From Apoderus coryli (Eukaryota > Arthropoda > Insecta > Coleoptera > Attelabidae), in NCBI GenBank assembly GCA_911728435.2, contig OU452213.1, positions 3,885,834 through 3,949,833 of the forward strand: a stretch of 64,000 nucleotides of DNA, written 5' to 3'. The notes under the pieces are model-generated. The model worked only from the letters and a program-made list of their open reading frames with translations. It made no database searches and was not told the DNA's origin. Of this stretch, positions 11,977 to 23,236 are shown one piece after another; positions within the stretch are counted from its first letter, which is position 1, and each line of letters starts with the position of its first letter. Made by a program: the position numbers and the translations under genes.

Positions 11977-12153
11977 CATTGTGTTTATATAATATAGTGT
12001 GTCAGCGCTTGGTTAGTACATGTCAACTAACAACAGATGGCGGTATCATATACCAGAAATTTATTAATGAACGACTGAAGTTGATAACGCCATATGTTGT
12101 TAGATGATGGTACTAACCAAGCGCTGACACACTACATTATAATAAACACAATG
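11977..12153. mobile_element. palindromic MITE, copy 2, with 7-bp target duplication
   Basis: 177 bp, starting CATTGTG and ending CACAATG, and nearly palindromic along its length: arms with TCAGCGCTTGGTTAGTA and the complement, and a short asymmetric centre containing AGAAATTTATTAATGAACG. It is flanked by a direct 7-bp repeat, tctatac, at 11970-11976 and 12154-12160. There is no coding capacity. The 7-bp duplication and CA...TG termini would be compatible with the P/1360-type superfamily, but no transposase is available to test this. Confidence 0.93.
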
Positions 12154-12369
12154 TCTATACTGTGTTTGCTTCGAAATAATATGTTATGTATGGCGCTAAA
12201 TCGATCTGTATAATGGGCAGAATTTAGCCTCTATTTGTTGACAGGTGTGTATAGACAAAATTAGTTGGTACTACGATTTGTTTCAGGTACTTTGAAGGGT
12301 CATAATATCTTTATACTTAATCTAAAATTAAACATAATATTCCGTGAATTTTGACAGTTTCCTACAGTC

Positions 12370-15300
12370 TCACACGTCTACAGGGGCTTGGCTATTGGGG
12401 CTGTTATCGCCGCCTGAATACACTTGTCGTACTTCGGCGGTGTCTGATTGTACGGAACCATTTACCTGATTGGTGCAGGTTGACATTTGTGAATCCCGCC
12501 ACGGTGTTGTCAGAGTTCTGAATCTCTAAAAACAAAAGTTATATAAATAAACAAGAAATCCCTTTGGGATTTCCCAGTCGTCTGGTGTGGTAGTCTTATC
12601 TATGACAAAAGTCATTGAGGGTTGTAAATTAAAAAAAAATCAAAAAAAGTATTGCCAGACCTGGGAATCGAACCCCTAACCTTTCGCATGCGAAGCGAAC
12701 GCTCTACCAATGACGCCACAGAAACCTGATAACAAATATTGTATTTTAATTTTAATAATATATATCGAAAAATACTGTAAAACTAAAAAAAAAAATATAC
12801 AAAAAACTTCAAATTAAACTTTTTTTTAAACATTTTTTAACCACCCTGTTCAATAATTTCATAAACCAATCTAAAAAACTAAAAAATGTTTCTATCTATT
12901 AGGTTCTACCGTACCTAAATATATTGAAGATAAATAGAAACATTTTTGAGTTACCCCGTAGATCACCTCTAGGAGCTTATAGTTTAACTTTCAAAGAAAT
13001 CTTGAATTGAAATCTAAAGAAATCAAAAAATTAATCAATATATTACTTTTTTCTCCTTCAGAAAATAAAGAAATACATTTTTGACTCACTCCGTATATAA
13101 ATTTAAAGTTTATGCTAAAAATTGACTACCGTATCTTTCTATTTTGAAATTCGTTGGTTTAACCAGATGTTAAAATAACGTTAACATTAATAGTGGTGGA
13201 CGTTATTTTTTAGAACTACCATATCTCTCTATTTTTTGAAATTCGTTCGTTTGTCATAATTTGAAAATATTTTTTTCTAACGTTGGTGTCACTTATTTTA
13301 TTAATAATTTGCTTCACAATTACCTTTTGTGTGCGGTAGCTGTCACAGTTTATATGACATTTGGAATAGTGATATTTTTAAAAGGAACGTAGTATGTGTG
13401 AAGTGAGTCATATTTTTAAAGATTAATACTTTTTCAATAGAATTTACGAATGGGTACGTTATTCTTTGATACGATTGTGACTAAAAACATACGAAATTGC
13501 TTGTCCCATATGTTTAATCATTGATTTTTGAAAAATATTTACCCTGGTGCAAGAGCCTGGTGTTCGAATAAACTTATAGATAGCCACACCGGGTATCATC
13601 ATAACCGAAGAGCAGGTAATGCACCATCCCAATACATTGGCCCATTCCGGGTATACATAACCTTCGTAGGTCAAAGGTTCGTAACTCCATAAGCCGTAAA
13701 CGATAATGAATAATAGAAAAACTGGTGCGGCAAACTTCCAACAGAATCGCCAGTACAGGCCTGGTGCGAAACCGATCATGTCTTCAATGTCATCACAGAA
13801 TCTTTTCGTTCCTAAATTAATTAAAAAAAAAATGTTTTGATTGGATTTATTTTTGCTTCATTTTTGTGGCTTACCGTAAATCCATGAGACTGCGATTGCT
13901 TCAAAGAAGACAGCGAATAACATGGAGTATCCAGCCGCGTAGCGATCAAGTAGATGGAAGAAATAGAATCCACCTTGAGAACAGGAGGCTAAACCCACTA
14001 TAAAATATAATGTGAAAAGGCATGCGACGAATATTTCTCGGTTACGTCCAATTTTTGGAAACTCATCACTTAGAGCTGTTATAATGGCTTCAGACCCTCC
14101 AAACTGTTAGAGAATAAAATAAAATTAAACTATTGTAACTGTATACGATTTACTTACTGAGCTATCAAGGCCTAAGGTCAACAGCATCATAAAGAAAATT
14201 AACGCCCAAAAGATGCTACCAGGCATCGTTGCAATAGCAGCTGGATAAACTATGAACACCAGTCCAGGACCCTCAGTGGCAACCTCTTGAATTGGCCTGC
14301 CAACTGTGTGCGCCATGTAGCCCAAAACGGAGAAAATCACAAACCCAGCAATGAAGCTCGTAGCGGAGTTTATCACACTTGTCAAAATGGCATCTCTGAA
14401 AATTTTATTGATTTTAATTCAATGAAACTGTACCTTTGACGGTTATACTCACTTATAAACATTGTTGTGATATTTATTGTATGAAGCATAAGCTAGAAGT
14501 ACCCCGAAGCCTGGACCCAAGGAAAAGAACACCTGAGTAGCGGCATCCACCCAAACCTTCAGAAGAAAATCACAATTTAAAAGACATTTCAACCTTTATT
14601 TGAGGGTTTATACCTCGGCCGAAGTAATCGCGTTAAAGTTTGGATTCAAGTAATATTTTATGCCTTCACCAGCACCTGGTAACGTTACTCCGCGGACTAA
14701 TAGTATCAAAAGTACCGCATATGGAAATAACGCTGTGAACCAGACGACTTTTCCTGACGTGGATATTCCTTTCCATAAAGAAAAGTAGCAAATGACGTAA
14801 ACGGCGAATAAACATAAAGCCATGTCCCATTTGATAGCCCCAAGGTCGTGTAAGCCTTGGCTGAGATGAAGTTCTAGAATAGCTCGACTAAAAATCAAAA
14901 TATGATGACGAGGCAATCATTTTTAACGAACAATTGTCTTACTTGAAATATTCGGAAGCGGCCGATGCAAATTTATTGTTATCTGCTCCAGGAGCATTTT
15001 GTATCCGAATAGAAACTTCTGATTGATTTCTGATATCAATTTTCGAATAATTCTTTGTTGATCCATAATCAAACTGGAATGATAATATAACACTTATTAA
15101 AATCACCCGGTATTTAGGCATTAAATTTTAAGTCGTTTTACCGGCCGACAGTCGACAGTATTCCATTCGTTGTCACAGGACGTCCATGGTAACATATCAG
15201 TGAATGAGGCGAAAAAGAAGCGCAACGCCCATGCTATAATGACATTGTAGTAGAAATCTACGTAAAATGCTATTAGTACTACCGCGTAGCCTATACCTAA

Positions 15301-16716
15301 TACAAATAAACCAGTATTAATATAAAATAATGCACGTACCCCGGACTGGAGGCTTGAATAGTAGGTTTTGTCACATTATTGTTATGGGAGTATATAAGTT
15401 GAGCCAATAAAAAATGTTACTAAATCATTTGAATTGAACAATATTAATTTTTTATTTTGTTTTAAATGGGACACCCTATATTTAGGTGCATACAATTGCA
15501 AATGACGCGTAGATTTTATTTTACTTATTTCTTTCTTGTGCTTATTCGCATTTCTGCTCTAGAGAAAAAGCTTCAACAACTACGGTACAATGGGCCATTT
15601 CCGCAGCGTTGTGAACTTCCGCAAGTTACGTAAAAGCCACTGTAATTGACTTGGGAAAAGTTGTGCCCGCATAAAGCCAATGCGTACTCAACTAGCGACA
15701 AAATCATTTTAGCAATGACTAAATTATCTTTTAAAGGAAGTGAAATTATGGTTTTAGAAATTTTTATACAGGCTTACCTTTGAATAATGGACATAATCGA
15801 CCCCAGCATGTTATCGCTCCTTTTCTGTTGTATTGACCAAGTGCTAGTTCCATGTAAAACAATGGAATTCCCCCAACCACTAACATAATACAATAAGGAA
15901 CTAAAAATGCCCCTGAAAAATAAATTAAAGAATAGAACCGAATGAACGAACACTCAAGTTATTAAAACGTTTGTCTGTCTAGCAGAGTTAAACAAATTTT
16001 AAAGGACAGGAAATTAAATAAACTTTCTCCTTTGCATCCAAGGCTTTATAGCAGATCGCAACCGGAAATACGTCGTAATCTAATGTCAAAAACAGAAGTC
16101 ATTGTTAAAAAGTTAAAGACTAAAGATTGGTTGTACACTTTTATCTTTTACCCTTAATATTGAATACTTATCGGAATAGCTACAGCTAAGTATATTAGCA
16201 AGCTATAGCTATAGTAAAGGTTGACTAATATACCTAGCTTTTAAGCAATATACATGTAGTAGAGATTGAAAATATAATGTGCTTAGTGTTTTGAGTCTTT
16301 CCCGTTCGAGAGAATTTATTAATAGAGAGAGTTGCCTTTAGGGAGTTCGGTAAGTGATAAAATACACTCTGTCCAATTTATTGGAGAATGAAGTTATTAG
16401 ACTATAAAGAGGCCGCCTGCTTTTAGAGTAATTTCGTCGAATACTCAATTAACTCTCACTTAAACTATATACGAGGATGCTAGACAAATTTCAAGTCATG
16501 TGCCTGACGTTGTTAAGAGAAAAAAAACTTACCTCCACCATTCTTGTAACACAAATAAGGAAATCTCCAGACATTAGCTAAATCAACTGCAAATCCAATA
16601 ACAGATAACAAAAAATCAACTTTTTTACCCCATGTCTCTCGTTCATCCTCTGTCTGATTGAAACAGGGCTGAATTGTTCGCCCTGTTAGAGGCGGTCTTG
16701 GTTCTTTACATGCCAT
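12370..16716 (-). CDS. DAT: sodium-dependent dopamine transporter (SLC6 family)
   Basis: A plasma-membrane Na+/Cl--coupled transporter that clears dopamine at synapses. Ten coding exons join in frame on the minus strand: 16716-16533, 15912-15778, 15296-15142, 15073-14943, 14887-14614, 14556-14453, 14395-14158, 14103-13875, 13811-13543 and 12525-12370, for 624 aa (Drosophila DAT about 630). Seen directly: TM1 [20 protein letters not shown] with the monoamine-transporter Asp at residue 45, TM6 [22 protein letters not shown]8 [14 protein letters not shown], and a C-terminus with LTTPWRD and final PVDV, both shared with fly DAT. Reading through the exon 9 donor instead gives an alternative 600-aa end. 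The serotonin and octopamine transporters are less likely because of the tail match. Any upstream 5' UTR exon was not located. Confidence 0.96.
12540..12728 (-). repeat. tRNA-Ala(CGC)-like SINE head or tRNA pseudogene in DAT intron 9
   Basis: On the minus strand 12725-12655 resembles tRNA-Ala. There is an anticodon stem TTCGC/GCGAA with a CGC anticodon loop, an A-box-like TGGCGTCATTGG (12718-12707) and a perfect B box GGTTCGATTCC (12674-12664). The acceptor stem pairs poorly and the T stem has two mismatches, so a functional tRNA is unlikely. The transcript direction continues through a T-run and a unit with the palindrome AAATCCCAAAGGGATTT toward 12540, as expected of a tRNA-derived SINE. 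Confidence 0.7.
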
Positions 16717-16749
16717 TGTTATCCGGATGTCTCACCGATTTTGGTGGAG

Positions 16750-17377
16750 TCCTATAGAAGTAAATTTATAAACCTAGACTAGTTATTGGTTTATTTTTGT
16801 CCTATCTTGATTTGAACTTTATTAGCTATGTGTAATGTGAGCTCTTCTAAGTGAAAAACTATCTACTAAAAAAAATTACGTGAAGAATTTGAATTTGCTT
16901 AATATTTTACAATACAAAACCACTTTAATTGCTAGTGTCCGATCCGGCTGTTATTGTGAAAGAATAAGAGGGGATACTACAAAATTCACATCACTTGTAA
17001 ACTAATTAATTTTGAATCGTCACAAAATATTTTACCAGGAAATGTATTATTGATAGAATAAGCATAATACGATATTGGGTAATCTGCATTGGACAGGCAT
17101 ACCTCCGTAGCCTCTCAATCAGAATAATTGAGTGGCTACTATTCATGTCCAAACAGTTACCCTGGAATTTCCAACATACATGTATAGTGAAATTCATCAT
17201 CATGTTCAAGCCTTAATATAGATTAAGGGTTAAGTTAGAAAAGATGACGCAGATTTCACAGCCTCAGACTTGGTAGAGGGTGATACAAATTTGATATTTA
17301 TTAAAGGAGACAAAATTTATTTTACTTAGAAAATCATTTTCGTTCTTATAAAGACATCATCCGATCTATCTGTGTCT
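16750..17377. other. region upstream of DAT, nothing recognised
   Basis: AT-rich non-coding sequence 5' of the dopamine transporter start codon. It may contain its promoter and a non-coding first exon, but no specific site could be supported. Confidence 0.35.
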
Positions 17378-17825
17378 GCACCATATGGAAAACTTTTTTA
17401 TTATTGAGTTTACGGAAAAAAGTTATTCTTGATAAAATGTTCTGCACGGTCTGAAACTTAAAATGCACCCATCAGTTATTAATTTTGGTCAGTCGTATAC
17501 GCGGTTTGTCAGAAAATATGAATTTTGCAAAAATGTACATTGCTTCTAGATTAAAAAAGATTTTTTTCCATGTAATTGAATGTAATTGCATATCTGAACG
17601 TAGTTTCCAACTCTAATCAAATTTTCTTAATAACAATTTTCGATATTGATAGTGAAAAATAAAGAGACTTTACTCTTGAGCCAAATTCATACTTTTTGAG
17701 AAACCGCGTATACAAATGAAAAAAGTTATGGTAGCATTTTAGGTTTAAGCCCATGCAAAACATATTATGAAGAATAACTTTTTTCCGTAAAATTAATAAT
17801 AAAAAAGTTTTCCATATCGTGCGAA
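17378..17825. mobile_element. foldback/MITE with about 145-bp inverted arms
   Basis: The left arm (about 17378-17530) reads ATATGGAAAACTTTTTTATT and later GTATACGCGGTTT. The right arm (about 17683-17825) is its inverse, with AAACCGCGTATAC and AAAAAGTTTTCCATAT. Both contain ACGGAAAAAAGTTATTCTT or its complement. The arms are imperfect (roughly 85% by eye). There is no coding capacity, and no clear target duplication was found. Confidence 0.85.
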
Positions 17826-17931
17826 CTTAACCTTAACCTTAAAAAACAAACAGACCTAAACAGCACAGCTTTTTTAAGCTCAAGTCACAGAATTAGAAAA
17901 AAAACTAACCCACGTTTAAAAGATACAGGGT

Positions 17932-19280
17932 GGTGTTCAGTTGTTGGTGTTGTCAAAACCCACCCCTGTAACTTGCTTATTTATGAATATAATGGGTCCG
18001 CCATCTAACGTTTTTTTTTTCAACTAGTGCTTATTTCGTGAAGGGTAACACTTAGCTCATGTCTGATTTGACAGATAATTAGTTTTATCCTTCCGCTGAA
18101 CGAATATGGTTGTGTATACGCTTGAACAACGCTGGGAAATATTGCGACATTACTTTGAAAATCATGGTAATGTTGCAGAATGTGTGCGAAAATTGCGTAC
18201 GGATTTTGGAAGAAGAGAAGCACCGTCAGCTCCGTATGTTCGTTATCTCGTGAAAAAAGTGAAAGAAACTGGCATCCTCATCGATAAACCAAAGCGTAAA
18301 AAGCCAAAAACAGTGCGTACACCCGAGAATATTGCTGCTGTGGCAGAAAGTGTGCGTGAAGCGCCATCAACATCAATTCACCGTCGGTCTCAACAATTGA
18401 ACATTTCGGAGACATCATTGAGACGAATTTTGCATAAAGACCTTGGTATGACGCCATACAAAGTCCAATTGGTTCAGGAGTTGAAGCCAACTGACCATCC
18501 AATGCGTTTTCGCTTCGCTCAGTGGGCCTGCGATCGACTTACAGAAGATGCCGATTTTGCCAAAAAAATCATCTTTTCAGATGAAGCTCATTATGATCTT
18601 GGCGGGTATGTAAACAAGCAAAATCGTCGCATTTGGGGCACAGAAAACCCGCACGCATACATTGAAAAGCAAAACGAGTCATTGTTTGGTGCGAATTTTG
18701 GTCCGGAAGCATAATTGGGCCATTTTTCTTCGAAAATGAGCAAGGAGTGGCCGTTACAGTCAATGGCGATCGTTATCGGGCCATGTTGAACGAATTTTTG
18801 TTCACAAAAATTGAAAAGGAGGATATTGGCAACATTTGGTTTCAACAGGACGGCGCTACGTGCCACACAGCCGAAGCTACACTCGATGTTTTGCGCCCTG
18901 TTTTTGAAGATCGCATTATCAGCCACAGAGCTGATGTCGTTTGGCCACCTCGGAGCTGCGATTTGACACCGTTGGACTATTATTTGTGGGGTGCCGTCAA
19001 AGATAAGTGTTACGCCGACAAGCCAGAGACAATTGACGCTTTAAAGGACAATATTCGTGAAGCCATTGGTGAGATACAGCTGCACACATTCGATAATGTG
19101 CTTAAAAATTGGACCGATCGTGTAGGCTACTGCATGGCCAGCCGAGGCAGCCATTTGAATGAAATTATTTGTCATTATTAACCGGAAGGATTGTACTTTC
19201 AAATAAAAAAAGAAATTTGAGAAAATATTCAACAGTTTTTCTTTTATAGCATTTTCAAAAAAAAAAAAGTTATCTGGAAG
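17932..19280 (+). mobile_element. Tc1/mariner DD41D element, frameshifted and 3'-truncated
   Basis: The 5' end is a TA followed by CAGGGTGGTGTTCAGTTG, a mariner-like terminus. The transposase follows, but the matching 3' inverted end is not present after the stop at 19181; sequence turns into an unrelated A/T-rich stretch near 19280. The element is therefore a dead, one-ended copy. It differs from the intact DD41D element at 45754-47840 in sequence and terminus. Confidence 0.8.
18106..19181 (+). pseudogene. DD41D mariner transposase, one frameshift
   Basis: The N-terminal part runs from ATG 18106 (paired helix-turn-helix region, VYTLEQRWEIL) through the first catalytic Asp in IFSDEAHYDL. Near 18680 a one-base change moves the frame; the rest continues in another frame with VWCEFWSG, the second Asp in QQDGATCH and the third in LTPLDYYLWG, ending in CHY at 19181. 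Forty-one residues separate the second and third catalytic Asp (DD41D). The glycine-rich and WxG motifs are intact. Apart from the frameshift the sequence is well preserved, indicating a fairly recent loss. Confidence 0.9.
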
Positions 19281-19343
19281 ACCCAATACTTGTTTTTTTG
19301 AGGGGAATCTACAGGTATTGCAGTTTCGAAATAAAATTTTCAT

Positions 19344-19985
19344 TTCAAATACATAGAGAGTTGAATTTCCTGCTGAAAAATATGAAACATGAACATGAAA
19401 TTAAGAAATCTATCAAAATACTCTTGTTCATCCATTAATTTACCAAAAAATAAAAAAAATCACGAAATTCATACTGAGGATGGTCTAATATAAATCGAAA
19501 CAAAAACCACAACCAAAATGTCAAATAAAAACGCTGGAATTTTTTAAACAGTATTTTTGTAAATTTTATTTTAATTTGTTTTTTGCTCCTGCTGGAAAAT
19601 ATCTATTTTATTAGATTTTTTAAATGTTTTAATAAATATTAATACAGGGTGTCCAGAAACAAATATTAAACATGAAATTAAGAAATTTGTCAAAACTCCT
19701 TTTTTTTTAATAGACTTTAAAGATTTCAAGTGCAAAAAATGTACAGATCGATACAGTCCACGATTGGGTATCCATTAGTTTTTCAAAAAATTCACGAAAA
19801 TCACACACAGGAAAAACCCCAACCAAAATGTCCAATAAAAATTAAAATAACTTTCGTTGGGATTTTTAAAAATTATTTTTGTAAATTTTATTTTGTTTTT
19901 TGCTGCAGCTAAAAAATCTATTTTATTAGATTTTAATAAATATCAATACAGGGTGTACAAAAAATAATATCAAACATCTGTAAAT
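19344..19985. repeat. about two tandem copies of a 303-bp AT-rich repeat ending in mariner-like termini
   Basis: The markers ATACAGGGTGT at 19642 and 19945 are 303 bp apart. Each is preceded by the shared text 'ttttgtaaattttatttt' and 'tctattttattagatttt', and the units share 'aaacatgaaattaagaaat' and AACCAAAATGTC. The copies have diverged by many indels. No coding potential. The CAGGGTG ends suggest a degraded mariner-derived MITE duplicated in tandem. Confidence 0.7.
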
Positions 19986-21966
19986 TCTTTTTTTAATAGA
20001 ATTTTTTTTGCATATTATAATTAATAAATAAATAATGATTGAAAATCTACTTACCAATAACTGACTTTTGTCACTAACATAATTGGCTAACGCCAGAGCG
20101 TATAAATAAGTAAAAAACTGGAGTCGTTGTGGCCCATCTATTGACACACTCGATATAGAAATGTTGAATTGAAAGAAGGAAGAGAAGTCTTGTAGCCTAC
20201 GTTAATTTACCACATTATTATCATGCGCTCTGTCGCCATCGAATCAGATATTCGCCTGATAATATTCAGCGGTTTATAGTAGTGGGGATGGAATCTTCCT
20301 GACATTTCATTGGGGAAGAAAAACGGGGGGTGTTTGACCAAAGGTTTTGCATTGTAAATATCCAAATGATTTGGTAATTTTAAAAAGATGTATTTGTCTT
20401 ATAATTTTATTTTTATAGAGCCTCCCAAGTTTTCAAAAAGCTTGATATCTTGTACAAAGAGAAGTGATTATTGCCCTGTACAAAAATCGACAGATATTTA
20501 ACAGCCCTCGTATTAGATATTTGAGTGCTTAAGGATGTATGTTCAAAGACTTTTTTTTTATTTCCGGGATTTGTCACAACACTTTTTGATTAATAAGGTC
20601 AGGCAAACTGACCGTATATCAAACATAGTAAAGTAGAAAGTTGTGTTTTCTGTCATATCCATGCGAGAGAAATATAAAAATGCTATAAAAAGGCACTTCA
20701 AGAATAAAACGTGGTAACGGTAATATTAGGTACGTTTATTACTCTTTATATGTAAAAAAATATGTTTATACGAGTATTCAACACAAAAGAGTTAAAAATC
20801 ATATGAGATAAATAAATTATCCTCTGAATTATATTTCTAATAATGAAATAGATTAGCACATAATCATGATTAGTGAAGTACACTGTATTATAAATTCTTT
20901 TCATCTCTCACTATCACGCGAAAACCATATGTTTTATCTTTCTCACATGCAATCACAGATGGAGTAGCCCATTTCAACAATGCAGTGTAGCCAAATTGAG
21001 CAGATTTTATGGACATATCAGATAATAGTTCCCTCTACTAATCATTACTCTGAACTAACCAATAATTATTTTTATTTTCAGATACATATCCTATGATTGA
21101 TTATTTATTCTGTTCTTATTATAACAGCATAATATTTTTTTATAAGAGCTAATAATTTAAATGAGGCAACTACTTTCAGATTACTCTCTAATTTTAGGAT
21201 GGTACTTTTCGTCTAAAACCGCTGACAACACCGCATTTGCAAAAAAGTTTTCTGTAAACAGATTTAATAATCGTATTATTAGCTGTCCATACCCGCTGAG
21301 AAGAATCAGTTCGTTTGCCACGGCTAAGTATTATTTTTATCTGTATTATAATTTGAAATCCACGAACTTGCACCGTGAAACAGAACTTGCATTACTTTGT
21401 TGAATGTAAAATTTTGAAAATCCGCACGAAATAACTACATGTGCCACCCAAAATTAACACACTAAATCCGTAGGTGTATGAACAGCTAATATTCAGATTT
21501 GGAGTTCTAGCGCTGAGAGCGCTGACGTTTGACTAACTTTCCCTAATCCATTGCATGTGCAACGCCGTCTCAGCATCTGATTGTTTTGGTAATACGTCAA
21601 CAAATATAAATAATAAATAAATTTGTGCAAAATGGTGGAATAGTGTTCTTATTTGTTGGTATAATTTAAGATTAATTTTGACGAAATAAGGAAGGCGAGG
21701 GCGGGTTTTTAATATAATAATTACCAGAAATCATTATCTAAATACTTACAGCAAGTAGGTAGGTACTGTACTTTCTTGCTTTTAATTTAGATAAATATAA
21801 TGATGTATGTGTCCTTGTTTTATTATTATTAGGAATTTATGATAAAAAAACGTTTTGGACGATAGTTGTTGTTAGGGAAATAGACTTCCCATAATATTAT
21901 GATAGTTTTTTTGAATACTATATGTTTTAATTTAAATGTTTAGCTGATATTATTTGTTTTAGCAAA
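19986..21966. other. intergenic region, nothing recognised
   Basis: Long AT-rich stretch with only short unrelated open frames (for example an 80-aa one at 21161-21403 with no family resemblance). No repeat, RNA gene or transposon end could be supported. Confidence 0.4.
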
Positions 21967-22566
21967 ATGAGTGACCAAGATGGATTTGATCCTTGTGCCT
22001 GCGTTTGGTCTCACGAAATGTCTATGCGAAGACTTCTTAGTGTCGTATGTTACAAAATCTTCATCAATAGGTTTCTGAATTTTATTTATTTTTTATTTTA
22101 GATACGAAATTCACAAGCTCTATGTACTGACACAGAATGCTTTGAAACTAGTAAGTTTAATTTTGCGCAGTGACGTCATCTGCGAAGCATTTTATTGTTC
22201 TTATTTACTAGCTTTAAAGAATATTTTATATTTTTAAGGTGCAACTCCTCCGAGGAATAATAATGAAATTGAACATGACAGTGTATTTTTGATGACTATG
22301 ATATTATTGGCTGCTCTTTTATTATGGTTTTTCCGCTCTCGCCAACAAACCAGCTCAAATAAACCAATCAGAAATGTAAGTTGGCATAATATATACTATT
22401 TCGATACATTTTCTTTTTTATCAGTGATAATAGAGTGAACAAAAACAGACACAATCTTCCAACATAATGGGCAAGCTTAAGGCACAAATTAAATTTTATT
22501 GTGTTGTTTTCTATTTTACAGAATTTCGACGGTGCTCCGCCTTCTCCATCCCCAGCGGTGGATTGA
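21967..22566 (+). CDS. SMIM14: small integral membrane protein 14
   Basis: Four exons join in frame: 21967-22044, 22102-22150, 22239-22375 and 22522-22566, giving 102 aa (human about 99). Seen directly: the N-terminus GFDPCACVWSHEMSMRRLL, then CTDTECFE in the second exon, one membrane segment at residues 57-74 (VFLMTMILLAALLLWFF), and a proline-rich end finishing PAVD. The family carries GFDPCECVCSHE, CTDTECL and a PPVD end, so recognition is firm. It is an ER-membrane protein of poorly known role. The two N-terminal cysteine motifs are conserved except that the third cysteine of the usual CECVC is tryptophan here. A polyadenylation signal lies at 22569. Confidence 0.93.
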
Positions 22567-23236
22567 TGAAATAAAGTGTGGCACAGTAATGTAGATTAAT
22601 AATTAATTTTATTTTGGTATAAGGGTTAACAAACATGCACATAATAATATTGTTTTACATTGCAAGATTATTTTTGTTTTTATATTTTTACTGATAAAAT
22701 AGCACACATGTAATTTGTAAAATAATACTGTTATAAGAATTTATATAAATATATTATTTTATTAATAGAATTTCTATTTGTGAGTAGATGATCAGGGAAA
22801 ACTGATTTCCCACTTCAAGCATTTTGCACTTTACGCTTGGCATACTGGAACAAACTTATTTCTGTGGTCCTCTAATGTCAGTAGTGTAAAATCGTACATA
22901 CCAGTGTTGCCAGATTGAGCGGTAAGTCTCGGGTTGTGAGACTAACATTGAAGTCAACGAGTGACACTTTTATAAATGAAAGCAATAATAATTTTATTAT
23001 TATTTTAATTTACTAATGGGCATAAATCACATTTACAACAAAGGAAAATTATATTTAACAAAATACTTGTATAAAATAAATAAAACAAAATAAAAATTTA
23101 CTTGAAATTATGCGTCATAATAGGTACATAGATGCATCATAGGGTAATGTTGCAGAAAAAACACATTTGAACCGTTCCTAACCTGAAACAAAAATTTATT
23201 ATCCGTCATATACAAGTTATGGGTCCAGGCACTTAC
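22567..23236. other. SMIM14 3' region and intergenic spacer
   Basis: Non-coding and AT-rich. It probably holds the 3' UTRs of the convergent SMIM14 and ANKMY2 transcripts. An acceptor-like site on the minus strand near 23182 is consistent with a 3' UTR intron of ANKMY2. Confidence 0.45.

Noticed and set aside
12655..12725. Functional tRNA-Ala gene
   Set aside because: Acceptor stem and part of the T stem do not pair; better explained as a SINE head or tRNA pseudogene.
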